NCBI RefSeq assembly: GCF_024323335.1
Contig: NC_066583.1
Coordinates: forward strand, 358,180,377 to 358,244,376
Origin: Lathyrus oleraceus
Taxonomy: Eukaryota > Streptophyta > Magnoliopsida > Fabales > Fabaceae
Direction of reading: 5' to 3'
DNA: 64,000 nt
Each line of letters opens with the position of its first letter. The stretch's first letter is position 1. Shown piece after piece: positions 21,901 through 33,744 of this stretch. The notes under the pieces are model-generated. The model ran no database searches. It was not told where the DNA came from and worked only from the letters and a program-made list of their open reading frames with translations. A program made the position numbers and the translations under genes.

Positions 21901-23655
21901 TAGGTCCACCCTTTGATCATTTTCTTTTTGTGTGTGGTATGTTTTAGGAGTATGGTTCATTATACCATATCTCTAACATGCATTAACACCAAAAATTTGA
22001 TTACCCGACCTCAGATAGTTGTGACTTCTATGTAAGTTCAATTACGATTGCTTAACATAGCGCTAAATTTTGACACAAAAGGCATAGCATTCTAGTAAGT
22101 GAGATTATAAGTCTCCCTCCTTTCATGGTATTGTGTGGAAACTTGGCCTTTTTTCCTTCCTTTGGAAGATGTCTTGGTTCAAGGATCCATGCTTGTGAAT
22201 AGAGGGTTGAGTGTTCTCCAAAGAATGACTTAAAAAGTTGAAAAGCAAAACTCCACTAACTTCTAATCAACTAACACTTGACTAACTTTTAATTTCAAGT
22301 CATTTACTTTATGCAATTTAAATTCAAGTCATTTATCATTTGTCATTATACATACCATTTAACTTGTTTACTTTAATGTCATTTTCTCTTTTCTCACTTG
22401 AGCCATGAATTGTGATTGTATATACTTGTTTATGTATTTTGTTTGTGTTTGTGGTCTTAGGATCTTAAAGTACATGATAAACAACAAAAACCCTAAAAAA
22501 TATTTGTGTGGACTGTTGGATAATGATCTGAGCTTTTGACTTAGAATTAGACAACACTCCCTATGCAAAAGGACTTGGCCAATGCCAACTTTTCTGAAAC
22601 CAAGTCATTGTGAATTGAACTTTCATGTTTTACAAGTATTGAGATCCCTCTGAGTTCATATGCTACAAGGTCTTGATGCAAATGTTACTTTCAAACTGTG
22701 TCTAATGCCTTATTCTGAGTCATTCAAGGAGTATGTCATCTGATACATGGGAGCTTAAGAAAAATACTATGGAGTTGCTAGCTTGAAGGTGACTATCTTT
22801 ATTTGATGCCTTGCTCTTCATCTTGCTACTTATGTATTGATATTGCTTGATTTAAAAGTCCAAGGGAAAAATGGGTTTCTATATTACATTCTTGTCTATT
22901 AGATTGTATCTCATTGGTCAGATCTTTTCAACTCTTAACTTTTAAATTCTTGCTTAGGATTAGTCTCTTCATCTCCTCCCACTTCTTAAATTTCAAATCT
23001 CTCCCCCCTTTTTAAAATCTTCTTTGCTTGTGATTTCTAAACTTAGACTTTATTGCAAACTAGAAACTTTGGCCTTATGCCATTGCATTTTTTAGCTCTT
23101 TTCTTAAATCAAACTTGTAAATAAAGTTAACCATATTGACTTAAAATTTTAAAAGACAAAAAGAACTAACACTCATCAAACCTTTTTTGGCCTTTTGTGC
23201 CTCTCTTAAACTTAAATTTTTGTTAAAATCAATTCACTCACTTAGAAATTGATACCACGAACTATGAGGTTTTGATCCCTCATTTTTATGTTGGTACGTT
23301 GGCATAAGTCCGAAGGTCTTGTTAAACACAAAAATATAATTAACGAATTCATTTCTCATCCCCTCACTCTATTTATTGCAAACATCTTTTATACCAAAAA
23401 ACACATACGCACATAAAAAAGGGCTCCCTAGGAGTACCTAGGACACTTTGGGTGCTAACACCTTCCCTCTGTGTAACCAACCCCCTTACCTGTAATCTCT
23501 GGCATTTTATTAGTTTTGATTTGAAAACTTCTTATCTTTGGGTTTTGTTCGTACTTTTCCTTTTTCCTTTGGAAACAATAAAAGCGTGGTGGCGACTCTG
23601 GTTTTATTGACGTTAAATTTATCCATAACTTAATAGTCATAAATTTACCGCTACA
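18946..23655 (+). repeat. 3' LTR of plus-strand Ogre
   Basis: The 4710-bp LTR runs from TGTAAGACCCTAATTTTG to ACCGCTACA, with TG...CA ends. Its start and its R-U5 end match the minus-strand Ogre LTR, while the middle differs widely. Near the end are GGGCTCCCTAGGAGTACCTAGG (about 23422), a polyadenylation-type AATAAA at 23577-23582, and GGTGGCGACTCTGG at about 23589, which resembles the Ogre PBS. It contains a long inverted repeat at 21152-21199. No gene is encoded. Confidence 0.88.
21152..21199. repeat. 48-bp inverted repeat in second Ogre LTR
   Basis: Perfect 14-bp arms GGACCATTTGATCT (21152-21165) and AGATCAAATGGTCC (21186-21199) enclose a second inverted pair CCTCA/TGAGG around AATTAA, so almost the whole 48 bp can pair. 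It lies about 2.2 kb into the LTR. Confidence 0.8.
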
Positions 23656-24229
23656 TGGGGGGCTAATGTAGGGTTAATTGTATGTAGTGAGTGAATGGGG
23701 AATATGATGATGTTTTTTAAAGTTAAGTTGCTTTAGTGAGAGAATGAGAGGTTGAAAGTGAAGGAAAATCTTAGTTTATGGTAAGTTAATTTGTGTGGGT
23801 AGGAGTTTATTTGTGGTTATTGGATGAGCTCCACCACTAATAAGTGGGTGAAATTTTTAAAAATATGATTGTTAGAGAAGTACGACTGTAACCCATAATT
23901 ACTAGCCGATTGGAAAGGTGTTTTGGGCATTGGGTTATTACAGGTGTAACATCCTATTACTGGCATGTCGTGATAATCCCAGGATTTTGGGTTTTTAGAA
24001 AGGCCATAATTATGACCATAATGCTTGTTATAAGTATACCGTAATTCTGAATGTGTTCTTGGTAAAACCGTTTGTCTTTCAAGGTCAGTGGGCTAGTCAT
24101 TCATTTGTACTCCTCTTCTTCAATTTTTTGCATATGGTGGCTCCGCTTACACACCGTTCCTTGCAAACCTTTGTGATCACTTTTATTTTTCCTACAAAAC
24201 AAATAAAACACGAAAAATATCAAATAAAA
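23656..24229. other. Unassigned gap between Ogre LTR and Athila pol end
   Basis: About 570 bp with no recognisable gene. The first five bases (TGGGG) should be the target duplication of the plus-strand Ogre. TGTAACATCC at about 23945 resembles an LTR start but I find no partner. By position this could be the post-pol or env-like part of the Athila relic; that is inference. Confidence 0.35.
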
Positions 24230-25880
24230 ACATCATGGATTGTCTCCCATACAACACTTATTTAGAGTCGTTAGCTCGACTTTACTTTTGCAAATATTTT
24301 AAAGGGGTTCTTATATAGTAATGTATTCCCCTTTTTTTATTTCCTTCCTAGTCACCTAGTGTATAATCTTTTTCCATTCACCGTGAACAAACTTTTGGAC
24401 TCACTTCAAACTTCAACTGTTGCATAAGGTGTCACCTTTATTACTTAAAAAGGTCTTGGCCACTGAGAACGAATTTTTTCTGGGAAGATTGTCAATTTCA
24501 AGTTAAACATCATGACAATATCTCCTTCTTTAAAATTCCATTTTATTTTTCTCTTATCATGTCATTTCTTAGTCCTTTACTTATACAACCTAGCGTTTTC
24601 ATATGTGTCCAGCCTTAGCTCTTCTAACTCGGTCAGTTGTAACTTTCTCTTCTGACTGGAAGCCTTGTAATCTAAATTAAGGGCTTTGATAGCCTAGTAG
24701 TCCTTATGTTCTAATTTCACTAGTAATTGACAAGATTTTCCATGCACAAGCCTGAACAAAGTCGTTCCAATTGGCATTTTATTGGTTGTTTAGTACGTCC
24801 ATAGTGCATCTTTAAGTTTGGTGGCTTGATCCTTCCTAGAGAAGGAGACTGTCTTTTCTAAGATGTTTTTTATCTCCCTATTAGAGACTTTAACCTGACC
24901 ACATATCTGCAAAGGATAAGGTGTTGAAACTCTATGTTTTACCCCTTACTTTTTCAGCAGGCTTTCGAATTATTTTAAGATGAATTATGCCCCTAAATCA
25001 CTTTTGAGTTATGACCAATTTAGGTACCCCAAACTTTGGAAAAATTATCTTCTTAAACAATTTAATAACTATTCGTGTATCATTTGTAGGAGAGACAAAC
25101 ACCTAAATCCATTTTGAAACATAACCAACCGCCAGTAGAATGTATTGGTCTCCCAACGAGGAAGAGAAGGGTCACGTGAAGTCAATTCCATATAAATCAA
25201 ATATCTCTACCTCAAGAATGTTATTCAATGACATCTCATTCCTTTTTGAAATATTTCAAGTGCATTGGCACTAGTCACATTTCTTAATAAATGAATGCAC
25301 TTTCTATAAGAGGTTTGGCCAATAATACCAACCTAGAATATATTTGCAATTGTCTTAGATGTATTGGCATTCTCTCCATAGGCAAAAGCATGGAAATGGA
25401 TCATGCCATTTTCCATTTCTTCTTCAGGAACACGCTTCCAAAATATTTTGTTGGCGCCTTTCTTAAAAAGCAAAGGTTTATCCCGTTAATAGTGTTTAAG
25501 GTTTGAAAAAACTTTTGATTTTATTGATAGTTCATATCCAGAGGTAAGAATACAACTGTAAGGTAGATGATAAAATCAACGTTCCAATTCACTTCATTTT
25601 GAATCAGCTCAAACAACTTATCCTCGGGAAGAGTCTTCTAGAGGCAACTCTTCCTTATTTACATCAGTTAACCTAGATGAGTGGTCTGCAACCACATTTT
25701 AAGTACCTTTCTTATCCCTAATCTCTAGATAAAACTCTTGAAGCAAAAAAAAAATCCAACTGATTAGTCTGGGCTTCGCATCTTTCATGCTCATAAGATA
25801 CTTAATATCCGCATGACCAGAATAGACAATTATATTCGAACCTACCAAGTAAGAACATAACTTATCAAACACGAAAACTA
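24230..25880 (-). pseudogene. Athila integrase and pol tail relic
   Basis: No long frame survives, but short blocks in different minus-strand frames fit an Athila integrase region, ending near 24240 with the typical run that reads VELTTLNK and then a GGGAGACAATCCATG-like stretch just past pol. The assignment rests on this tail, on its order after RNase H, and on the spacing (about 1.6 kb, right for an integrase). Active-site residues cannot be located reliably by eye because of frameshifts. The forward frame 25291-25506 is a chance frame within it. Confidence 0.5.
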
Positions 25881-25883
25881 CAA

Positions 25884-26141
25884 CTAAAAGCTCTTTTCCG
25901 TGATTGCATAATTTATTCGTGCTTCATCTAGAGTCCTGATAGTATAGTAGATAGGATGCATCTTTTTGTCCCTCTTTTGTCTTAATATTATGCCTACAAC
26001 ATAGTCGATGGCATTGCACATGATCTCAAATGGGATACTCCAATTTGGAGGTTGCATTATCGGTGAATAATTCAGTGCTTCCTTGAGTTTTTGGAAGGAT
26101 TCTAAGCAGTGCCCATTGAAACTAAATTCAACTTCTTTCAT
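25884..26141 (-). pseudogene. Athila RNase H relic
   Basis: The 85-residue frame contains CLESFQKLKEALNYSPIMQPPNW, then FEIMCNAIDYVVGIILRQ and [19 protein letters not shown], the standard plant Ty3/gypsy RNase H order. The first catalytic aspartate position reads CNAIDY, where related elements have CDASD, so the D has changed to N. It continues the RT relic on its right side after a short stretch broken by stops. Confidence 0.75.
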
Positions 26142-26159
26142 GATCAGATCAGCTAAGGG

Positions 26160-26589
26160 TTTTTAAATTTTGGAGAAGTGTTATATAAGTCTGCGATAAA
26201 AACCGGCATGGCCCAAGAAGCTTCTTACTTCTCTAATAGATATGGCAAGTGTCACCTTTTCTATAACCTCTTTTTTTACCTTATCCACCTATTCCTTTTT
26301 CGAACACTAGATGTAAAAGTACTATGCCTTTCTTCACCATGAAGTGGCATTTCTCCCAATTCAAAACTAGGCTGACCTTATCACGTCTTTTAAGAACTCT
26401 CTCTAAATTTGTAAAACAAGTTTCAAAACTTGATCCATAAATAGAAAGGTCATCCATGAAGACTTCTATAATGTCATCTAGGAAGTCAGAAAATATCATC
26501 ATCATACAGTGTTGAAAAGTAGTAGGCACATTACATGATCCAAAAGGCATTCCTATATAGGCAAACGTTCCATAAGGACAAGTGAAGGA
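26160..26589 (-). pseudogene. Athila RT, C-terminal half
   Basis: In element orientation the frame resumes directly at the solo LTR edge with FTCPYGTFAYIGMPFGSCNVPTTFQ, then FMDDLSIYG (the YVDD-box equivalent) and LVLNWEKCHFMVKKGIVLLH. The recognisable frame is 26550-26281; beyond it the thumb and connection are frame-broken. Joining at the 5-bp duplicated target site puts this in frame with the N-terminal half at 30751 onward, which shows that the two halves were one gene before the insertion. Confidence 0.8.
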
Positions 26590-27458
26590 CGTAACACCCT
26601 GATTTGCATATGTTTATTTTTAATGGAATTAAGATTAATTTTTATTTAATTATTGGTGTGTTTGATGGTTTTTGGGGATTTTTGGAGAATATTGTGAATT
26701 AATTAGAATTTTAGTTATTTTTAATGATTAAAATAATAAAGAAAATAGGAAGTTGGAGAGTTTGGGTAGAAATTGAGAATAATGAGTTAATGTGGTAAGG
26801 TGGTGAGAGATTAAGGAAATGTTGGACCTAAGTATAATAATTAAAAGATAAATTAGGTTAATACAAACTTTAAGAGAAATAATGGAGATAAGGTTTTAGT
26901 TTGACAGTACGTGAAAATTAGAGTTTTAGAGAAAAGAGCATTTGAGAGAGAAGAGTAACAAGGTTTTTGAGGAAGAAGAATAGGCATAGTCATAGAAAGA
27001 GCTTGCTTACTGGAAATTTAAGATAAGGGGAAGAATTACTCTAATAATGGGTGTCAAATGCATAAAGGGTAGTGAGAGACCCTTATTCTCCTCTAGGTTT
27101 TTATTTCTTTCTATTATTGATAATAGTGTTTTATCGATATGAATTGGTTATGAATTTGTTATGATTGATGATATCAATATGAATTCCGTGTATTGTGGTT
27201 GTGTTATTCGTTGTTCATGATAATTTTCCATGAGTATGATTGTTGTTGAAAGTGGTGAATTTTGATTCCACGAACGTAATTTTGGATCAGTGAGTAATTG
27301 AAGAATTAAGTTGTTAATTGGTGTGAAATTAACATGTTCAATATGATATAATTGTTGTGTGTCAAATTCTGAGCATTTGGTTTTTTACGGAATCGAAATC
27401 GAAGGTCCGAAAGACCTTAAATGGTGAGAAGTTAGCAGAAAAACATTGTAGATTGATT

Positions 27459-27564
27459 TGATTCGAATCATGGGGTTACACTATGAAGTTTGATTCAAAT
27501 CATAGCCTCCTGGTGGCCTTTTTCTAATTTTATTTGAATCACAGATTACACATGATTTGAATCA
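27459..27564. repeat. Palindromic TGATTCGAATCA-type array in solo LTR
   Basis: Four sites: TGATTCGAATCA (27459-27470, a perfect palindrome), TGATTCAAATCA (27491-27502), TTATTTGAATCA (27530-27541) and TGATTTGAATCA (27553-27564, within CATGATTTGAATCATG). The TTCAAA and TTTGAA cores are what CpG-to-CpA or TpG change of TTCGAA would give. Confidence 0.7.
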
Positions 27565-28186
27565 TGAAGGCAGATTTTGTTCAAAATATTGTTTTTATCA
27601 TAACTTGAGTTTCGTGAATCCATTTGAAGCGCGGTTTGAAGCGTTGGAAAGCTAACGTGTAGTGCTATCTCATGGTGATTCCATAAGAGACTGAATATAT
27701 ATTTAATAGCTTGAATAAATTATTTTCCTTAAAGAGTAATATTATGTGACGATTAATGATGATGAAAGAACTTTTAATTATTATGATCGATTGAATTGAT
27801 GAATACCTCATAAGGAGTGATGTTGATGTTGATGTTGATGCATGAATGATTATTGATAATTGTATGTATAATTATGTAAAGTATTATAATTAATTACATA
27901 ATTATGATCGGTAAATTATTGTTGTGCATAAATATTAATATGATATGTGAATAAGTATGTTGTTGTCATGCTTGTGTAAATTATGAAATGGTGAGTCATA
28001 ATGTAATCATGAATATGTTATGTCATGTTGGTGGCCTTATTTGGCGTAATTGTACATTTTTTATGCATCATTTATGTGTGAACTTCAATTTGGTGGTGGA
28101 TTTTGTTCCAGTGGTGGGATCGAGAGCGAGTAGCTGATTCCCGTATCATGGGAACATTAAAGCGTTGTTTATTCAATGGTGAGCAA

Positions 28187-30010
28187 CACTACTAAAAATA
28201 ACACATGTCATATCCGACGCAAAATTGATTTCACCTCGGTTACAATGCCGAGGTAACAAAGGATGACATGAAAAATGGGAATTTTACCCCTCGATTTCAA
28301 AATAACCGAGAGGTTAGTTTAAATGATCATGAGTTCGAACCCCAGGAATTGCTTTTTTTGTTTTCCAAACTAGCATCATATACCTCTCGATTTTATAACA
28401 AAACCGAGTGAAAAGATATATTTTTTTAAATACTCATTAAATTGTTTACACAGAATATTAATAAATTAATTTGTTTACAAACTACATTGTTTACACAAAA
28501 TATTACATTGTTTACATAGAATATTAAAATAAAAATGTTGTTCTTCATCGTCATCGTTGTTGGTGAAAAAAATGTTGGATGTCTTAGATAAGAGAAAATG
28601 TTGGGGATCCTCGTTTTATTGATCTTGAGGAATATCAAATGTTGAATGCAATATATTCTCTATGGCTTTTTCATTAATTTGTTTCTGATATAAAACAAAA
28701 GAAAAGTTTGATAAATAAAATAAATATTTAGTTATATGATTATATAAGAACACAAACCTTGAATCCCAAATAATTTTTTGCACTTGCAATCCATCACTTG
28801 TAAAGTAAATGCAGTACTCTCACCAACCACATATTAAAAACTTAAACTTTTCTGATCTTGCAATCTATCACATTGATACAATACTCTGATTAAACATAGA
28901 GGGTTTCATAAATAAGGCTTTTAGGTTTCACGAGGATCACTAATGGCAGTATCTTGAGCGGTGATACTCATTAAATGAACGACAAAGATTTGTTTAAGGA
29001 AGGTGAAGAAACACACTTATATTTTACCTCAATAAAATATGTTCCAATAAAATATTTTACTTCGGTTATTACTAAAAACTGAGGTAAAATCTATTTCTTT
29101 TTAGATAAAAAGAATAATAAAATATGTTCCAACTCAAGTGTCACATACCTCTCAGTTTCTGTTAAAAACCGAGGAGAAAGGCTTTTGTTTTATATTTATA
29201 TCGCTTACACATAGTAATAAAATAAATTGTTCAAATAAATCAAGAGTTTGACAATATTCTTGGAAAATAACATATCTTTTTAAATTTCTGATAAGTTATA
29301 TGTTCCAACTAAGAGATTTTTTTGTTGTACTTGCAATCAATCCCAAACAGATTTCATTATCTTTAGCAAATGTTTTTCATGAAAAATGCTTTCACATGAC
29401 AAAGAACATGAAAGAGAACATGAAATAGAAATAGATTATTGTTTTTAGGAATAAATTTCTCAATGTTATCAACCGAGGAAAGCAATAAATTTCTCAATGT
29501 TTTCTTTTATTGACAACATAGAAAGTTTATTACAAAAATACAACAACAACATAAACATCAATATGTGAGATAGATTGCAATGGCAGAAAAAATATTTTGT
29601 TCAATATTGAAGAAAATTGAACATTTTTTCTGTCTTGCAATCCATCCTAAATAATGATGCGTAAGACTTTGGAGCAGCTACATATAAGTTAGGTGTTGGG
29701 TAAAATTTGATTAACGAGTACTTTTATAGTAAAATATAATAATTTAATCCCTCGGTTATTAAATATAACCAAAGGAATAGATCATTAATTTATAAATTAA
29801 AAATAAAACAAAAAGAAAAACACCAATTTTAAAGAAATGAAAACATAAATTGTTGATGTATGGATTCGAAGCATGTCCAAAAATATTTTTCCCCTCGGTT
29901 TGGTATTTAATAAAAAGTAATATAAATCATGGCGCGTCTTGACCTTTCACCTCAGTTTTTGGTAGGGTTATGTGAAAGCTTTGTCACGAAATGTATTATT
30001 TGTAGTAGTG
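28187..30010. mobile_element. Non-autonomous CACTA (En/Spm-type) element
   Basis: Both ends carry CACTACTA inverted repeats: plus-strand CACTACTAAAAATAACACAT at 28187 and its counterpart ending ATGTATTATTTGTAGTAGTG at 30010, differing at about three of the first 23 positions. The flanking triplets CAA and TAA fit a decayed 3-bp target duplication. The 1824-bp interior has no transposase. It carries many subterminal copies of CCTCGGTT or AACCGAGG (for example near 28235, 28248, 28296, 28401, 29046, 29168, 29471, 29750, 29893), the kind of clustered short motif that CACTA transposases bind. A GAGTTCGAACCCCAGGAATT stretch at about 28330 is part of the same family end. Confidence 0.85.
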
Positions 30011-30750
30011 TAATCAGTAACGATTTTGATATGATCTGCTTCAGATGTGGAATTGGGAACGAGTAGCTGAATTCCATAAATAGGGATTCGGTGAATCGTT
30101 ACTGTTTCTATGGTGATTATCAGTAACAATTTTGGCATGCTCTGATCTAGTGGTGTGATCAGGAGCGAGTTGGGCGTTAAGGTGTTGTCGTATTGCATAT
30201 ATACATGCATTGTGATTGAGTTGATATTGTTGTTATGATGAATGATATCTTTGGATTATGATCGTTGATGATGTGTGGGTGATTTATGGATATGAGGTGT
30301 TGTTGTGAATTGATTATATCAATGATTGTGATGTGTGATTTCTACCCTTGCTATGTTTTGCACCGTTAATTTATTTGAGCGTATTCTCACCTCTTTTTGT
30401 TTGTTATTGCGTTTGTGCTCCTCTGGGATACAGGCGATCAGGTGCAAGAGTAGATGATTGATGCTAGATGATGGTGATGTGCCTCTTTAGTTATTTATGA
30501 TATATAACACTGGGGAACGAGTTGTTCTATGTTTTCTTTTGTTGCATGTCTTATTTCTTTTGAGGATTGTTGAACAACTTTCTCATTCATTGTTGTTGAG
30601 ATTTATATGCTAAACTTATTGGTTTTCCGCTGCTTATTTCTGAAAGTTTTAATTGTGGTCTTATTTTATGATGAAGTATGTGTGACACTCTATTTGTTGA
30701 GTTATATCAAATTATTTAATTAAATGTTGAGTCGGGGAAATAGGGTTACA

Positions 30751-31060
30751 AAGGTTATTTCTCTTGACCACTTAGATGAATAAGAATTTGGAAAACTTGG
30801 AATATCCATCTAAATAGAAAAAATGGGAGTGTTTTGCTAAGCCCTTTAGCACATGGTCAGTAAGCAGGAATGGAAAGTGATCTTTTCTTGGAGCTTTGTT
30901 TAACTTTCTGTAATCGATATACATCGTTCACCCCGTTATAATTCTAGTAGCAAGTGACTCATCCTTGTCATTTTTAATCACAGTTATTCCCTATTCTTAG
31001 GTATTACCTGGACAAAATTGACCACTTGGTGTCTAAGATTATGTATATTACCCCAACATC
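30751..31060 (-). pseudogene. Athila RT, N-terminal half
   Basis: Minus-strand reading gives VITNDKDESLATRIITG, then MYIDYRKLNKAPRKDHFPF (the conserved RT entry motif) and HSHFFYLDGYS (the first catalytic aspartate block), before the frame runs to the solo LTR at 30750. One stop and one small length change disrupt it. Together with 26160-26589 this covers the RT palm, so the insertion is inside the most conserved part of pol. Confidence 0.75.
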
Positions 31061-31333
31061 TAGGAGTTTCATCACCTCATTTTTAACCATCTATATCATG
31101 TTGGGACTTAATCTCCTCTAATTCTCTCTATAAGGCTTGTGATACTCCTCTAGCATAATTTTATGCATCCAAATAGAGGGACTTATTCCCTTTAGATCGT
31201 CGATGGTGGACCATGTAGCTTTTGGGTATCTTTTTTGGATAACTACCAGTTGTTAAGGCTCACTCTTTCCCAGTTCATCCTTTATGATGACTGGATGGTT
31301 TAATTCCTCATCCAAAAACTTGTATATGAGAGT

Positions 31334-32116
31334 TTAGAGGAGTGGTTTCAACTTTATCCTTGGCTTATCCTTACTTTCAGTATGTGTTTTGAGCAATTTG
31401 AAGCATTGGTCTTGCACACCTGGATTTTTATCCAGGAGGATTTCATATGATTTGGCTTCATTATTCATAGGGTTAACTCTCTCAGCCAGACACGCCTCCA
31501 ACCCATATGTAGAAAGTGGTTCTGACGAATACTTTGTAACACATTCGTTTGTGATATCAAATTGGCAACAGGAATCGATGATAGACAGGTTTTTCATAAA
31601 TTTGGACAGGATAAATTATATTTTCTCGTCACCTACCTCAAAAGTAAGATTCCACTTCTTCACATCAATTATGGCAGCAACAATGGCCAAAAAGGGTCTT
31701 CCTGAAAGGATTGAGATATGAGTATCTTCCTCTATATCCATGACTACGAAATCGGTGGGTATGTACAGTTGACTGATCCTAATAGGGACATCTTCCACTA
31801 TTCCTACCGAGTATTTTATGGATTTATCGGCCAACTGTATAGACATTTTTGTAGGTTTAACCTCGTCAAGATCTAGTCTTTCACAAATATGCAGGCGCAT
31901 CAAGCTGACGCTTGTCCTGAGATTGCACAAATCTATGTCTATGATAGTGTTTTTGATGACGCGAGGAATTGAAAAACTTCTCGAGTAATTTAGTTTTTGA
32001 GCTAGCTTATTCTGGATGATGGCATTACACTCTTTAGTGAGCATAATTGTTCCATTGTTATCAAACCTGCACTTATTAGATAGGATTTCCTTCAAAAAAT
32101 TGACATACGAAGGCAT
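31334..32116 (-). pseudogene. Athila protease region and downstream linker
   Basis: The frame 32116-31616 (166 residues) contains the protease: NTIIDIDLCNLRTSVSLMRL corresponds to the DLGAS active-site region, but the catalytic triad position reads NLRTS, so activity is lost; the second box reads ISILSGRPFLAIVAAIIDV (LGRPFL box). The frame 31597-31334 (87 residues) is the linker towards RT with the CFKLLK and KPRIKLKPLL segments seen before Athila RT. They are separated by a short disruption at about 31600. Protein made from either would be inactive. Confidence 0.75.
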
Positions 32117-33575
32117 CTGAGATAGAGCTTTGGTTAATTTGGATGTTGGTATGGAGCTTCTTCAGCAACTCTACAAATTTCTTAAAATGCTCCTCAATTT
32201 ACGCTCAGGGAATCTTTGTAGGAATGAGATTGGGGGCTTATACGGAGGAGGAGCTACATATGGCTCTTCTTTTTCTTTCTCAATAAAAACCTCCTTCGTA
32301 GGTGGTATTGGATATCTCACATCATCTTCTCATTCATCATTTTTATTATCAGCTAGTTCTAGCTCTTTATCGCTTCACAACATTGCAATGTTTATTTGTT
32401 GTGCTACCTAAAAAAATTTGAGTTTCTAACATTTTATTATGGGTAGCGATGGTGTCAACTTTAGACACAAGTTAAAAAAGCATTTCGTTGGTGTAAAGGT
32501 TCTGGCTCTTAAAGTCCTATTTTTTGTCGGGTTTAAGTCATAACAATGTTTTCCATCAGCATCTCGAGATTTGACTTTCAGGGAGTGAGGGCACCCTTTT
32601 GTCCTTGGAAACCAAGTGGGGGAAGCAGGAACTATAGGATTTTCTATGAATTATGGAGAATTGTTTTAGTATGAGAATTTTGGATGAATTCTTCAACCAT
32701 GATTGTAGATGTTAGAATATGGATTTCTTAGATAGGAATAATTTGCCATATCTTAGGTGGGTTCGGTTAAGACCATTAATTTACATCTAGTCCCAACATG
32801 GCAATTACTCTGAAAATTTCACAATTTAGTGGCAGGAGTTGCAGGGGTGGTGCTTAAATTATAAATCTTCTAGTAAAGGGCATCTACTTTAGCACTTATA
32901 TGGTCAAAGCCATTGACTTTGTACAAACCACCTTTTTGCATGGTTTTTTCAATAGGAGCATACTTGTTACCCCATTGGTAGTTATTTTATGCAATGTCCT
33001 TAATAAGAGCATAAGCATCGTCGTATGAATTATTCGTAAGGGATTATCCTACAACAACATCTAAGGTCATTCTTGTAGAGTAGAATAGATCATATATATA
33101 ATGTATGGACTATGAGCCATTTTTTTAGCCCATGGTACGAACATTATTTCATTATTTCCTTAAATCGCTCAAATGATTAGAAGAGAAAGTCACCATCATT
33201 CTGCTAAAAGCATATAATTTGATTCTTTAGTTATATTAGTCTGCTTGGCATAAAATATTGTGCTAGAAATGCAAATTTTATTTCATTCCATGTCGTTATG
33301 GAATTCGATAGCAGGGACTGCAACCACGCTCTTCCTCTATCCCTTAAGGAAAATGGGAAACTCTTAATTGAATGGTGACTGAGTCTACTTCGTTCATTTT
33401 TATAGTATCGCAAAATTCAACAAAAACGGGCAGATGCAAATTCAAGTCATTTGTCGGTGCACTAGAAAATTGGTTTTGTTGTACCGTGGATAACAATGAG
33501 GGCTTAAACTGGAAGTTGTTAGCCTTTATGACGGGACGAACTATTTTCGAATGTGATTCTTTATTTGATGGATAA
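32117..33575 (-). pseudogene. Athila gag relic
   Basis: The recognisable part is 33575-33231: NFQFKPSLLSTVQQNQF and DLNLHLPVFVEFCDTIK in one frame, then SIKSFPFSLRDRGRAWLQSL and WNEIKFAFLAQYFMPSRLI in a neighbouring frame. This is the capsid-domain order of Athila gag (a block ending in FPFSLRD(K/R)A, then FL.KYFP). The rest, to the protease at 32116, is frame-broken with no clear nucleocapsid knuckle. Frameshift and stops make it a relic. Confidence 0.7.
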
Positions 33576-33721
33576 TGTACTTTTTAAGAGGGTGATTAGT
33601 GTTTTCAATCATCGCTTAGATCTTTGTTGTAATCAGTGTCTATCGTGAAAATAGCGCTTGATTTCGTTTAACGATTCAACAAGATTCCCTAAACTATAAT
33701 AATAATAATATCAAAATATTG

Positions 33722-33739
33722 TCTATGACAACAGCGTCA
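33722..33739 (-). other. Decayed Athila primer binding site
   Basis: Minus-strand TTTTTGACGCTGTTGTCATAGA is a mutated form of the TTTTGGCGCCGTTGCCGGGGA-type PBS of Athila (tRNA-Asp class, from family knowledge). It precedes gag and follows a CA end at 33746-33745, placing the LTR edge. Confidence 0.55.
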
Positions 33740-33744
33740 AAAAC

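Larger units (their letters stand above)
17087..23655 (+). mobile_element. 3' part of a second Ogre-type element
   Basis: Seen: a repeat-rich 3' UTR (17087-18945), a polypurine tract, and a complete LTR on the plus strand (18946-23655). The coding region and 5' LTR are missing because the minus-strand Ogre inserted at 17086/17087; the remainder should continue beyond the left edge of the window. The first five bases of this flank (GTGTT) should be the target duplication of that insertion. There is no PBS after the LTR, confirming that it is the 3' copy. Confidence 0.87.
26590..30750 (+). mobile_element. Solo LTR (Tekay-like) inserted in Athila RT
   Basis: The insert begins GTAACACCCTGATTTGC after a C at 26590 (a TG start decayed to CG) and ends TAGGGTTACA at 30750. 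The flanks AAGGA (26585-26589) and AAGGT (30751-30755) are a 5-bp target duplication with one mismatch, and removal restores the RT frame. There is no gag, pol or PBS inside, so it is a solo LTR left by LTR-LTR recombination. Without the nested CACTA it measures about 2.33 kb, close to the 2.28-kb Tekay-type LTR at 57303-59584, which also begins TGTAA(C/T)ACCC. The strand call is arbitrary but follows the TGTAACACC start. A short (GATGTT) repeat lies near 27820. Confidence 0.78.

Noticed and set aside
31389..31721. 110-residue plus-strand frame as a gene
   Set aside because: It is the antisense of the Athila protease/linker relic.
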